Below, one piece after another: positions 36,401 to 44,948 of a stretch of 64,000 nucleotides of DNA. The position numbers were made by a program, and so were the translations under genes. Source of the DNA: Sphingopyxis sp. BSN-002 (lineage in GTDB: Bacteria; Pseudomonadota; Alphaproteobacteria; Sphingomonadales; Sphingomonadaceae). The stretch lies in the NCBI RefSeq assembly GCF_022024275.1, contig NZ_CP091804.1, positions 1 to 64,000 on the forward strand, in the 5' to 3' direction. Under the pieces are notes generated by a model. It ran no database searches, was not told the origin of the DNA, and saw only the letters and a list, made by a program, of their open reading frames with translations. How positions within the stretch are numbered: the stretch's first letter is position 1; the number at the start of each line of letters is the position of its first letter.

Positions 36401-37717
36401 ATGCGGATCTTGTGGACGGGCGTTGCCGCCCTTGCTCTCGCAATGCCTGTATCGGCTCAGGATCTGGACGGCGAAGTCCAGAAGCAGATGCCGTCGCTGA
36501 TGAACATCTACAAGGATCTGCATGCCAATCCCGAACTCAGCTTCATGGAAGTGCGCTCGGCCGGCATTCTGGCGGCCGAGGCGCGCAAGCTGGGGTTCGA
36601 GGTAACCGAAAAAGTAGGCGGAACGGGCGTCGTCGCGGTGCTGAAGAATGGCGCGGGGCCGGTGGTCCTCGTCCGCGCCGACATGGACGGGCTGCCGGTG
36701 GTCGAACAGACCGGGCTTCCCGGAGCGTCGAAGGTACGCGTTACCACCAAGGAAGGCGTCGAAACCGGCGTGATGCACGCGTGCGGCCACGATACGCATA
36801 TGACCGCCTGGGTGGGCGTCGCGCGGCTGATGGCGGCGAACAAGGACAAATGGTCGGGCACACTGGTGATGATCGGCCAGCCCGCCGAGGAGCGCGGCGC
36901 GGGTGCGCGGATGATGCTCGCCGACGGGCTCTATACGCGCTTCCCCCGGCCGCAATATGCGATCGCCTTCCACGATGCCGCGGGCTTTCCGGCGGGGATG
37001 ATCGGCTATACGCCGGGCTATGCGCTCGCCAATGTCGACAGCGTCGATATCCTCGTAAAGGGACTCGGCGGGCATGGCGCCTATCCGCAGGCGACGAAGG
37101 ATCCGATCGTGCTCGCCAGCCGGATCGTGACCTCGCTGCAGACGCTCGTTTCGCGCGAGATCAGCCCGCTCGACAGCGCGGTGGTGACGGTCGGCAGCTT
37201 TCACGCCGGCGCCAAGCATAATATCATCCCGGACGAGGCGCGGCTGCAGCTGACCGTGCGGAGCTACACCGACGAGGTGCGGGCAAAGCTGCTCGACGGG
37301 ATCGCACGGATCGCGAAGGGCGAGGCGATCGCGGCGGGCATTCCCGAGGACAGGATGCCCGTCGTGACCGTCGAAAAGGACGAGTTCACCCCGGCGATGT
37401 TCAACACGGTCGACTTCACGAACGAAATGGCGGGCTTCCTCAAGACCCGCTTCGGCGAGAAGCGCGTCATGCAGTTGCCGCCGGTGATGGGTGGCGAGGA
37501 TTTCAGCCGCTTCTCGCGCGAAGAGAACAAGGACATCAAGAGCCTGATCATCTGGGTCGGCGGTGTGCCGCAGGCCGAGTTCGATGCGGCGAAGAAGGAA
37601 GGCCGGACCCTGCCGAGCCTTCACTCGCCCTTCTGGGCGCCCGATGCCCCCGTCGTCATTTCGACCGCGACCGAGGCGCTGACGGCGATGGCGATGAAGT
37701 TGATGCCGAAGGGGTAG
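36401..37717 (+). CDS. Exported M20-family amidohydrolase
   Basis: 438 aa with a signal peptide (MRILWTGVAALALAMPVSA). The M20D metallopeptidase pattern is clear: LHANPELSF, RADMDGLPVVE, the metal-ligand HACGHDTHM, GQPAEERGAGA with the catalytic Glu, GHGAYPQATKDP in the dimerisation domain, and MGGEDFSRF near the end. Relatives hydrolyse N-acyl amino acids or hippurate-type amides. Export to the periplasm is unusual for the biosynthetic members and suggests a nutritional role. Confidence 0.94.
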   Translation: MRILWTGVAALALAMPVSAQDLDGEVQKQMPSLMNIYKDLHANPELSFMEVRSAGILAAEARKLGFEVTEKVGGTGVVAVLKNGAGPVVLVRADMDGLPVVEQTGLPGASKVRVTTKEGVETGVMHACGHDTHMTAWVGVARLMAANKDKWSGTLVMIGQPAEERGAGARMMLADGLYTRFPRPQYAIAFHDAAGFPAGMIGYTPGYALANVDSVDILVKGLGGHGAYPQATKDPIVLASRIVTSLQTLVSREISPLDSAVVTVGSFHAGAKHNIIPDEARLQLTVRSYTDEVRAKLLDGIARIAKGEAIAAGIPEDRMPVVTVEKDEFTPAMFNTVDFTNEMAGFLKTRFGEKRVMQLPPVMGGEDFSRFSREENKDIKSLIIWVGGVPQAEFDAAKKEGRTLPSLHSPFWAPDAPVVISTATEALTAMAMKLMPKG

Positions 37718-37800
37718 GGGGAAAGGCAGAAAGCCGTCATTTGCGGACGCGGAACGGCTCGTCGAAACGGACCGGGGCCGATCGGGCCATGCTATCGTTT

Positions 37801-37815
37801 CCCAAATAAATTGGG
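37801..37815 (+). promoter_or_regulatory. Inverted repeat upstream of the membrane LuxR-HTH gene
   Basis: CCCAA-N5-TTGGG, flanked by TATC and GATA in mirror symmetry, ends 20 bases before the GTG start. It is A/T-rich in the spacer and looks like an operator, possibly for the gene product itself. No T-run follows, so it is not a terminator. Confidence 0.4.
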
Positions 37816-37835
37816 ATAGACCTGTCCGTGAGGCT

Positions 37836-38675
37836 GTGGTGAGCGAGGATATGCCTGCCAAAGACCCTGTATCCAGCTTGTCCGCGTGCCTTACCGACCG
37901 GGAGCTGGAAATTCTGCGCCTGCTGGCTGCAGGGCATACCGTGAAGACGATCGCCGCGCGTCTCGATCGTTCGGAAACCTCGATCAACGAGCGTTTGCGT
38001 ACAGCCCGCCGCAAAACGGGTGTCGGCAGCAGCCGCGAACTGGCGCGTCTTGTGGATGCCCAGAAAAATTGTGACAAAAATATCGATCTTTCGGCGCAGC
38101 GCTCCTCCGTGGAGGACTTGGCACACACCGCGACCATCGGGGTTCGCGGGTCGAAAGGAATGATCGTCATGCTTATCGCACTACCCATGGCTGCAGCCGG
38201 ATTGATGATCGCGGTCGCGCCGTCCGCCGATCCCGCCGCAAAGCGGGATACCGTTTACAGCACGGCATCGCAGCAACCGCCGCTGGCCGGAAGCTGGTCG
38301 CTGGATGCGTCGCAGATGCCGGAGGAAGAGCGCCCCCGACGGGTGACGATGACCTTCCGCGCATCGCCTGACGGAAAATGGACGACGCGCGTCGAAATCG
38401 TCGCACCCGACGGTTCCAGCAAGCATTCGGAATCGACCGCCGCTCTCGATGGCGTCGCGGTGCCGATCACCGGAAATATGGACTTCATCGACAGCGTTGC
38501 GCTGCGCCAGCCGGCTCCGAACACGCTGGTCATGACCTTGGGAAAGGCGGGCGCCCGGGTGTCGACGCGGGTCTATACCGTGGCCAAGGACCGGAAAACC
38601 ATGACCGAAACGATCGTCTGGTCCGGCGACAATCGTCAAAAACTGGAAACGACGCACTTCAATCGCATCGATTGA
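37836..38675 (+). CDS. Membrane-anchored protein with N-terminal LuxR-type HTH
   Basis: 279 aa. Residues about 15-75 form a LuxR/sigma-4-like helix-turn-helix (LTDRELEILRLLAAGHTVKTIAARLDRSETSINERLRTARRKTGVGSSREL). A single transmembrane helix follows (about 108-128, MIVMLIALPMAAAGLMIAVA). The periplasmic domain (about 145-278) has the repeated look of a small beta-barrel (LAGSWSLDASQMPEEERPRRVTMTFRASPDGKWTTRVEIVAPDG). This layout of cytosolic HTH, helix and exported sensor is common in sphingomonads but poorly studied. The start is one of two adjacent GTG codons or an ATG at 37851. Confidence 0.8.
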   Translation: MVSEDMPAKDPVSSLSACLTDRELEILRLLAAGHTVKTIAARLDRSETSINERLRTARRKTGVGSSRELARLVDAQKNCDKNIDLSAQRSSVEDLAHTATIGVRGSKGMIVMLIALPMAAAGLMIAVAPSADPAAKRDTVYSTASQQPPLAGSWSLDASQMPEEERPRRVTMTFRASPDGKWTTRVEIVAPDGSSKHSESTAALDGVAVPITGNMDFIDSVALRQPAPNTLVMTLGKAGARVSTRVYTVAKDRKTMTETIVWSGDNRQKLETTHFNRID

Positions 38676-38717
38676 TCGCGACCTGAACGCGCGCGGATTG
38701 CAGCGGAGGGGTGGTGA

Positions 38718-39605
38718 CTATTTCCCGGCTTCCAGGGTTTTGAGCCATCCCAGAACCTCCGCCTGCAACCGTATGCGTGCATCGGACCAGCTATGGTCGG
38801 TCGCAACGTGCAGCGTTTTCAGTTTCGTTCCGCCGCCGGCAGCGATCGCCTTGGTCAGCCCGTCGCTCATCCCGGCAAGACCGTCGTCGGAGGTCAGCAC
38901 GAACAGATTCGTCTGCATCAGGTCCGGTGCTGCTTTCGCGAAGTCGAAGCGGTCCTTGTTGGCGATAATCTCGTCGGCCATCGCTTCGGGCGTCGCTCCC
39001 GCCAGCGCTTCCATGCCGTTACGAGCAAGCAGCGCCGCGGCCTGATCGCGCGGGAGGGAGCCGATCAGGCCCATATTGCCCGCCGAAATCATCGTCGCGC
39101 CGAGCAGGTCCCTGTCGTGCGCGGCGGTGAGGGCGGCGACCCAGCCGCCCATGCTGTGGCCGATGATGACGAGGCGTTTCGGGTCGATCCGGAGTTTCGC
39201 GGCGTTGGCGGGATCGCGCGCGAAGGCGAGCACGGCGTTCGCGTCCTCCAGATTGCCCGCGAAGCGGTAATCGCCGGGGCTGCCCCACGAGCCGCGATAG
39301 TTGAAGGTGATCACCGTCCAGCCCGCGCGGCGCATCGCCTGCGCGAGGTCGAGATTCTTCTCGTTCCCCGGCAAGCCGTGGCAGAGGATAACGGTCGGAT
39401 GCGGCCCGGCGCCCGCGGCGACATAGACGACGCCGTTGATCTCGACCCCGCCGCTGGGGATGTGGACGACCTCCATCGCGGCGGGATTGGCCTTGTCGAC
39501 GGGCGGATCGGTGTAGATGACGGCGGGGAGTTCGGGCGGCTGCGCGAATGCGCCGCCGGTCAGCATTGGAGGCAGGGCGAGCAGCGCGGCGATCCAGGTC
39601 TTCAT
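38718..39605 (-). CDS. Exported alpha/beta hydrolase
   Basis: 295 aa with a signal peptide (MKTWIAALLALPPMLTGGAFA). The fold signatures are the oxyanion HGLPGNEKNLD, the nucleophile elbow GHSMGGWVA (about residue 150), the acid in LFVLTSDDGLAG and the catalytic His in HVATDHSWSDARIR. It is related to dienelactone-hydrolase-like esterases. Substrate unknown. It is convergent with the membrane LuxR-HTH gene. Confidence 0.9.
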   Translation of the reverse strand: MKTWIAALLALPPMLTGGAFAQPPELPAVIYTDPPVDKANPAAMEVVHIPSGGVEINGVVYVAAGAGPHPTVILCHGLPGNEKNLDLAQAMRRAGWTVITFNYRGSWGSPGDYRFAGNLEDANAVLAFARDPANAAKLRIDPKRLVIIGHSMGGWVAALTAAHDRDLLGATMISAGNMGLIGSLPRDQAAALLARNGMEALAGATPEAMADEIIANKDRFDFAKAAPDLMQTNLFVLTSDDGLAGMSDGLTKAIAAGGGTKLKTLHVATDHSWSDARIRLQAEVLGWLKTLEAGK

Positions 39606-39647
39606 CGTTTTTCCCCGTTGATTTCGAAGCTGCGCCGCGACCGCTCG

Positions 39648-40370
39648 CTACTCCTGTTTTTCCACCATTCTAATGTTGAAATCTAGGTAACCAGCCACAT
39701 TCAACGTGAAGACAACTCCGCCAAAACACTCATAATGCGTTCGAGGTGTCACAAAGATGTTCAACGATTTGATCGGCTGTCCTTCTCCGTCCTTCATCTC
39801 GCGATAGGATCGTGCAAAAATTAAGAGCTGGACGGAATCAACACGATTCTCACCGAAATGAACATCGCATTGGAGGCGATCCTTTTCGTTTCGGGAATCG
39901 ACGTAGACAAACATGTCGGGGCTCCCGAGTGCGGCTATATCGTATATGTCGTCGCCAGCGATCAGCGGATTATCAGTTATGTCAAAACGAGCGAAGCGTA
40001 GATTGCCACCAAGACCAAGTTTGCGACCGAGCGACACGTTGGCCGCCTTGTAAAGCTCTAGAAAATCGGAAAATCGTACGAGGCCGTCGGCCGATATCCG
40101 GATACGCCCGTCGGGCTTGTTTTGGATGACTGTCAGAAAATCTGCAGCAGAGATTCGATCTCCATTGCGGCGAAGGTTGCCGTCGACGAGCAAATCATAT
40201 TCGTCGATATCGGGGGCCTCCTCATCGTGATATTTATCGACTAACGGCCAAGACATAAGGCTCATGCTGTCTAGGACTCTATAAGATTGCTGTGCTGCCG
40301 CCATGCCGGACCAAGGCACAGTAAACATTAAGGCAGCGGTCATTTTCCAGAGGTTTATCCGTGCTATCAA
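39648..40370 (-). CDS. AT-richer secreted protein of unknown function
   Basis: About 240 aa. The chosen start is a TTG at 40370 with AGAAAGGA at good spacing. It gives a normal signal peptide (IARINLWKMTAALMFTVPWSGMAAAQQ). Starting at the ATG at 40343 removes nine residues; the ATG at 40430 would overlap the neighbouring gene and add a non-signal leader. The mature part has no recognised domain (DEYDLLVDGNLRRNGDRISAADFLTVIQNKPDGRIRISADGL, and late cysteines in RLQCDVHFG and HYECFGG). Composition is clearly lower in GC than the genes either side, a sign of acquisition. Confidence 0.65.
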   Translation of the reverse strand: MIARINLWKMTAALMFTVPWSGMAAAQQSYRVLDSMSLMSWPLVDKYHDEEAPDIDEYDLLVDGNLRRNGDRISAADFLTVIQNKPDGRIRISADGLVRFSDFLELYKAANVSLGRKLGLGGNLRFARFDITDNPLIAGDDIYDIAALGSPDMFVYVDSRNEKDRLQCDVHFGENRVDSVQLLIFARSYREMKDGEGQPIKSLNIFVTPRTHYECFGGVVFTLNVAGYLDFNIRMVEKQE

Positions 40371-40410
40371 CTGGCGTCCTTTCTCTAAATTTCTTTGTGC
40401 TTGCGAGGGA

Positions 40411-41166
40411 CTAGCTGATCGATGCTCCACCCCATCTCACACCTTCGATAAAGCGTCTGGCTCCCGCCGCGGCGCCTTCGCGTAGCGGGGCGACACCCGC
40501 ATGGGCTTCGTATGAAAGCGCCCCCTCGATATCAAAATCCCATTGGCGGTAGGCGCTGAGGCGGTCGCTGTTCATGCACGGCTGCGGGAAGGCGGAGATC
40601 TGCTTGGCGAGTTCGATGGCGGCGGTAAGGGCCGTGCCATCGGCGACCAATCGGTCGGCGAGGCCGATGCGAAGCGCTTCGTCGGCCGCGACGGGGCGGC
40701 CGGTCAGGATCATATCCATCGCGCGGCCCTGTCCGACGATGCGTGGCAGGCGAACGGTGCCGCCATCGATCAGCGGCACGCCCCAGCGGCGGCAATAGAC
40801 GCCGAATATGGCGCTTTCTGCCGCAACGCGCATGTCGCACCAGAGCGCGAGTTCGAGTCCGCCGGCGACGGCATGGCCCTCGACCGCAGCGATCACCGGT
40901 TTCCCGAGCAGCATTCGTGTCGACCCCATCGGACCGGGACCATCGGGGTCGTAGCGAGAGGTGCCGACCGCGCCGAGATCGAAACCTGCGCAGAATTGGC
41001 CGGAACTGCCGGTCAGGATCGCGACACGCGCGTTATCGTCCTTCGCAAAGGCCGTGAACGCCTCGCGGAGCGCCAGCGCGGTCAGCGGATCGACGGCGTT
41101 GCGCTTGGCGGGCCGGTCGATGGTGACGGTCGTCACCGGGCCATCATGGTCGATCCGTACGGTCAT
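40411..41166 (-). CDS. Crotonase-family protein (enoyl-CoA hydratase/isomerase-like)
   Basis: 251 aa. The fold is plain: RPAKRNAVDPLTALALREAF, the oxyanion segment AGFDLGAVG, HAVAGGLELALWCDMRVA and GGTVRLPRIVGQGRAMDMILTGRPV. The first catalytic Glu (in GLELAL) is kept. The second, usually in the xPEx3G pattern, is replaced (FGVYCRRWGVPLIDGG), so simple enoyl-CoA hydration is doubtful and an isomerase or other crotonase activity is possible. The ATG at 41166 follows GGAGGGG. It stands alone. Confidence 0.88.
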   Translation of the reverse strand: MTVRIDHDGPVTTVTIDRPAKRNAVDPLTALALREAFTAFAKDDNARVAILTGSSGQFCAGFDLGAVGTSRYDPDGPGPMGSTRMLLGKPVIAAVEGHAVAGGLELALWCDMRVAAESAIFGVYCRRWGVPLIDGGTVRLPRIVGQGRAMDMILTGRPVAADEALRIGLADRLVADGTALTAAIELAKQISAFPQPCMNSDRLSAYRQWDFDIEGALSYEAHAGVAPLREGAAAGARRFIEGVRWGGASIS

Positions 41167-41299
41167 GGTTTCCCCTCCCAACGCTCGGCGATCCGATGCC
41201 CTGACGGGCTAGCACGACCGGAGGGGGAGGGGCAAAGCCTTGCAACGCGCCCCGCGCTACCCTACATAGAGGTCATGCGGGCCGGGCCCCTCTGGCGTC

Positions 41300-41352
41300 G
41301 GCGGAAGAAATTCCGCCACGTGATGTCGGACCGCATCGGGTGACACCGATGC
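41300..41352 (+). ncRNA. Structured leader with two stem-loops upstream of DUF465-terC
   Basis: The first hairpin has a perfect 7-bp stem GGCGGAA/TTCCGCC closed by a GAAA tetraloop (41300-41317). The second has a 7-bp stem GCATCGG/CCGATGC (41333-41352). GATG at 41322-41325 could pair with the CATC at 41334-41337 instead, which would break the second hairpin. Together these suggest a structured, possibly switching, leader. The conserved Mn-riboswitch core expected for TerC leaders was not seen. It could also be the start of a transcript on the other strand. Confidence 0.35.
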
Positions 41353-41427
41353 TTGGCCTACCTCCCCCCTCAATCCCGGGTCCGGCGTCGGCGTCACCTG
41401 CTTGATTTCATCAATCAGGAGGCCCCT

Positions 41428-41610
41428 ATGACTTTCAAATCGCGTTTTTACCGGCTGACCGAACTGCACCGTCAGATCGACGATGCGCTGCGCCGCGAGA
41501 ACCGACGCCGCGGCGCCGATCCGTTCCGGCTGCTGCGGCTGAAGACGCTGAAGCTCGCGGTGCGCAAACGGCTTGCGAGCCTGTCGCGCCAGCCCGCGCT
41601 CGCGATCTAA
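41428..41610 (+). CDS. DUF465 (YdcH-family) small protein
   Basis: 60 aa, highly basic and helical (FYRLTELHRQIDDALRRENRRRGADPFRLLRLKTLKLAVRKRLASL). The LxxxHxxLDxxI...P...l..LKk.KL.lKd pattern is that of DUF465/YdcH, a small coiled-coil family of unknown role. AGGAGG precedes the ATG at 41428. It probably shares a transcript with the TerC gene 73 bases downstream. Confidence 0.88.
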   Translation: MTFKSRFYRLTELHRQIDDALRRENRRRGADPFRLLRLKTLKLAVRKRLASLSRQPALAI

Positions 41611-41683
41611 CCCACCATAAGACAAAGCCAGAGACGCTGCCCGAACAGGGCGGCGCCTTTGGCGCATGCCAGGGATCATCATC

Positions 41684-42667
41684 ATGGAATTTCTGTTTGC
41701 CGACTGGCTGGGCACCCCGGCCTGGTTCTGGCTTGCCTTTATCAGCCTCGTCGTCGCATTGACCGCCTTCGATCTCGGGATCCTCAACAAAGAGAATAAG
41801 GAGATGGGAATCGGCGAGAGCCTGAAGCTCTCGGTGCTCTACATCACGATCGCGCTAGCGTTCGGTGCGTGGATCTGGATCGAAAAGGGCGGCGAGGCCG
41901 GCCTGCAATATTACACCGGCTTCTTCATCGAGAAGGCGCTGTCGATCGACAATATCTTCGTCATTTCGTTGATCTTCGCGACCTTCGCGATCCCGCCGCG
42001 CTATCAGTATCGCGCGCTCCTCTGGGGGATCGTCGCGGTGATCGTGCTGCGCGGGATCATGATCGCGGGCGGCGCGGCGCTGGTCACCGAATATGGCTGG
42101 CTGCTGTATGTCTTCGCGGCGTTCCTCGTGTTCACGGGCATCAAGATGCTGTTCGCAGGCGATAAGCCGATGGACGTTGCGGGCAACCCGGTCGTCAAAT
42201 GGCTGTCGCGTCACATTCCGATCACGCACGAGCTGCACGGCGAGAAATTCTTCGTGCGCGTGCCCGATACGAAGACAGGCAAGCTCGCGCTTGCGGCGAC
42301 GCCGTTGTTCCTCGCGCTTGTCGTGATCAACCTCGCCGACCTGGTGTTCGCGGTCGACAGCGTACCCGCGATCTTCGCGATCACGACCGATACCTTCATC
42401 GTCTATACGTCGAACATCATGGCGATCCTCGGCCTGCGCGCGCTCTATTTCGCGCTCGCGGCGATGGTGCACCGCTTCCACTATCTGAAATATGCGCTGG
42501 CGCTGGTACTGGTGTTCATCGGCTCGAAGATCTTCGTCGCCGACTTCGTCCTTGGCGGCGACAAGTTCCCGCCGCTGGTCAGCCTCGGCGTGACGGTCGC
42601 GCTGATTGCGGGCGGCGTGATCTGGTCGCTCGTCAAGACGAAGAGCGAGGAGCCTGCGGCAATGTGA
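41684..42667 (+). CDS. TerC-family membrane protein
   Basis: 327 aa with eight or nine membrane helices. The TerC acidic signatures are present: LTAFDLGIL, EKALSIDNIFVISLIF (about residue 75) and NLADLVFAVDSVPAIFAITTD (about residue 215). TerC/Alx proteins are linked to Mn2+ export and to tellurite resistance clusters; Mn handling is the better-supported role. The start is the ATG at 41684; an upstream ATG at 41666 is also in frame. Confidence 0.93.
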   Translation: MEFLFADWLGTPAWFWLAFISLVVALTAFDLGILNKENKEMGIGESLKLSVLYITIALAFGAWIWIEKGGEAGLQYYTGFFIEKALSIDNIFVISLIFATFAIPPRYQYRALLWGIVAVIVLRGIMIAGGAALVTEYGWLLYVFAAFLVFTGIKMLFAGDKPMDVAGNPVVKWLSRHIPITHELHGEKFFVRVPDTKTGKLALAATPLFLALVVINLADLVFAVDSVPAIFAITTDTFIVYTSNIMAILGLRALYFALAAMVHRFHYLKYALALVLVFIGSKIFVADFVLGGDKFPPLVSLGVTVALIAGGVIWSLVKTKSEEPAAM

Positions 42668-42696
42668 TGCGAGGGGCGGGCGGAAACGCCCGCCTC

Positions 42697-42996
42697 TTAC
42701 ACCGCCATCAGCAGGACATCGTCGTCGCGCGGAGCCGCGGCCTCGAACGAGGGCAGGGGCTCGAACTCTTCGTCCTCGACCTGCGCGGCGCCAAGCCCGT
42801 CGAGCTTGAAATGACCGAGCCGGCGTTCGTCGTCGGAGCGCCAGGCCTTGTCGAGATTGAGCGCGCTGATGAACAGCGAACCGTGGCGTTCGAACATCTG
42901 GTGCGGGGCCAGCGTCATGCGCGTGCCGTTATACTGGGCGGTGACCCGCCGACGGCGCGCGATGGCTTCCATCACCTTCAACCGTGTTTCGTCCAT
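42697..42996 (-). CDS. WYL-like mini-protein
   Basis: 99 aa. Residues about 10-70 resemble the core of a WYL domain: VMEAIARRRRVTAQYNGTRMTLAPHQMFERHGSLFISALNLDKAWRSDDERRLGHFKLDGLGAAQVE. This has the I.yAI...R.V..Y.G....L.PH start and the RrFkLDrI end. No HTH is fused to it, unlike standard WYL regulators. The ATG at 42996 has AAGG upstream; a longer frame was rejected. Function is unknown, but WYL domains bind nucleic acids or nucleotide ligands. Confidence 0.75.
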   Translation of the reverse strand: MDETRLKVMEAIARRRRVTAQYNGTRMTLAPHQMFERHGSLFISALNLDKAWRSDDERRLGHFKLDGLGAAQVEDEEFEPLPSFEAAAPRDDDVLLMAV

Positions 42997-43108
42997 TGAA
43001 ATTACCTTGGGGAGGATTTTGTGCGTTGCAGCAAGATGCACATTCCGCCCTTGGCGGGCAAGTGGAAAACGTTGTCATAAACACAGCTTTCCTTGCCCCG
43101 CGCCCAGT

Positions 43109-43146
43109 AAAAATGTCCGCCGGAGGCCTTTCGGCTTCCGACGGAC
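43109..43146 (-). terminator. Rho-independent terminator of aceA
   Basis: A 14-bp stem (43115-43128 with 43133-43146, three G-U pairs) closes on a four-base loop. It is followed on the minus strand by A then TTTTT. It lies 112 bases beyond the aceA stop. Confidence 0.8.
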
Positions 43147-43257
43147 AGGCTTTCCTCCCCAGGAAAGCTCGGGAGGCGCGGGGCTTAGGTCGCAAGGGCC
43201 CCGCGCCAAGAAGGGTGACGCGAGGGGGTGCAACGGGCCCCTCGCGCCGAACTCGTA

Positions 43258-44850
43258 TCAGGCGGCGAACTGGTTCATCGTATTGTCCTTGCCCGCGGCC
43301 TTCAGGGCCGCTTCGCCGGCGAAATATTCCTTGTGGTCGTCACCGATGTCGCTGCCCGACATGTTCTGGTGCTTCACGCAGGCGATGCCCTGACGGATCT
43401 CGGCACGCTGGACGCCCTTGACGTAGCCGAGCATCGCTTCGTCGCCGAAATATTCCTTGGCGAGATTGTCGGTCGACAGCGCCGCGGTGTGATAGGTCGG
43501 CAGCGTGATCAGGTGGTGGAAGATACCCGCCCGCTTCGCCGCGTCGCGCTGGAAGGTGCGGATACGGTTGTCGGCCTCTTCACCCAGCGGCGTTGCGTCA
43601 TAGTCGGCGCTCATCAGCTTGGCGCGGTCATAGGCGCCGACGTCCTTGCCCTCGGCGCTCCACGCGTCGAACACCTGTTGGCGGAAGTTCAACGTCCAGT
43701 TGAAGCTGGGCGAATTATTGTACGCGAGCTTCGCGTTGGGGACGACTTCGCGGATGCGGTCGACCATGCCGGCGATCTGTTCGATATGCGGCTTTTCGGT
43801 CTCGATCCAGAGGAGGTCGGCGCCGTTCTGAAGGCTGGCGATGCAGTCCATCACGCAGCGGTCTTCGCCGGTTCCTGAACGGAACTGATAAAGGTTCGAG
43901 GGCAGGCGCTTCGGGCGCATCAGCTTGCCGTCGCGGTTGATCAGGACGTCGCCGGGGTTGCCCGCGCCTTCGACCTCTTCGCAGTCGAGGAAGCTGTTAT
44001 ACTGGTCGCCAAGGTCGCCGGGCTGTTTCGAGAAGGCGATCTGCTTGGTCAGGCCCGCGCCGAGGCTGTCGGTGCGCGTCACGATGATGCCGTCCTCGAC
44101 GCCGAGTTCCATGAAGGCGTAGCGGCAGGCGCGGATCTTCGCGATGAAATCCTCGTGCGGCACGGTGACCTTGCCGTCCTGATGGCCGCACTGCTTTTCA
44201 TCCGAGACCTGGTTCTCGATCTGGAGCGCGCAGGCGCCGGCCTCGATCATCTTCTTGGCGAGCAGATAGGTCGCCTCGGCATTGCCGAAGCCCGCGTCGA
44301 TGTCGGCGATGATCGGCACGACATGCGTTTCATGATTGTCGATCGCCGACTGGATCTGCTTGGCCTTGAGCTCGTCGCCCTCGGCGCGTGCGGCGTCGAG
44401 GTCGCGGAACAGCATGCCGAGTTCGCGGGCGTCGGCCTGACGCAGGAAGGTGTAGATTTCCTCGATCAGCGCGGGAACGCTGGTCTTTTCGTGCATCGAC
44501 TGGTCGGGCAGAGGGCCGAATTCGCTGCGCAGCGCGGCGATCATCCAGCCCGAGAGGTAGATGTAGCGGCCCTTCACCGTGCCGAAATGCTTCTTGATCG
44601 AGATCATCTTCTGCTGCGCGATGAAGCCGTGCCAGCAGCCGAGCGACTGGGTGTAATTCGCGGGGTCGGCGTCATAGGCGGCCATGTCGGCGCGCATGAT
44701 CCGTGCGGTGTAGCGGGCGACGTCGAGGCCGGTACGGAACTTGTTCTGGGCGCGCATGCGGGCGATGCTTTCGCCGCTGATGCCGTCCCACGTGCCGTCA
44801 TAGTCGCGGATGAGGCGACCTGCCTGTGCCATGTCTTCCTGATAACCCAT
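43258..44850 (-). CDS. aceA: Isocitrate lyase
   Basis: 530 aa, the long bacterial form (as in Pseudomonas). The enzyme splits isocitrate to succinate and glyoxylate, the first step of the glyoxylate shunt. Recognised stretches are PIIADIDAGFGNAEATYLLAKKMIEAGA, the active-site loop EKQCGHQDGKVTVPHEDF (KxCGH type) and KLAYNNSPSFNWTLNFRQQVFD. The start is the ATG at 44850 with AAGGA upstream. The divergent neighbour is a RamB-like regulator, which in actinobacteria and alphaproteobacteria controls aceA. Confidence 0.97.
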   Translation of the reverse strand: MGYQEDMAQAGRLIRDYDGTWDGISGESIARMRAQNKFRTGLDVARYTARIMRADMAAYDADPANYTQSLGCWHGFIAQQKMISIKKHFGTVKGRYIYLSGWMIAALRSEFGPLPDQSMHEKTSVPALIEEIYTFLRQADARELGMLFRDLDAARAEGDELKAKQIQSAIDNHETHVVPIIADIDAGFGNAEATYLLAKKMIEAGACALQIENQVSDEKQCGHQDGKVTVPHEDFIAKIRACRYAFMELGVEDGIIVTRTDSLGAGLTKQIAFSKQPGDLGDQYNSFLDCEEVEGAGNPGDVLINRDGKLMRPKRLPSNLYQFRSGTGEDRCVMDCIASLQNGADLLWIETEKPHIEQIAGMVDRIREVVPNAKLAYNNSPSFNWTLNFRQQVFDAWSAEGKDVGAYDRAKLMSADYDATPLGEEADNRIRTFQRDAAKRAGIFHHLITLPTYHTAALSTDNLAKEYFGDEAMLGYVKGVQRAEIRQGIACVKHQNMSGSDIGDDHKEYFAGEAALKAAGKDNTMNQFAA

Positions 44851-44948
44851 CGTCGTATCCTTGTGAGGAGGTGATGGGTGGATGTTGGCGAAGGTGCCGC
44901 ACAAAGTGAAAAGCTTTGTCAATAATATTTGTGAAATATGCCGATAAG

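Noticed and set aside
36002..38188. Long minus-strand open frame across the M20 hydrolase and DUF4893 genes
   Set aside because: It spans two well-supported plus-strand genes and their gap, and its translation is low-complexity.
41167..41683. Mn2+ (yybP-ykoY) riboswitch upstream of the TerC gene
   Set aside because: The conserved loop motifs of that riboswitch were not found, although hairpins are present; a covariance search would decide.
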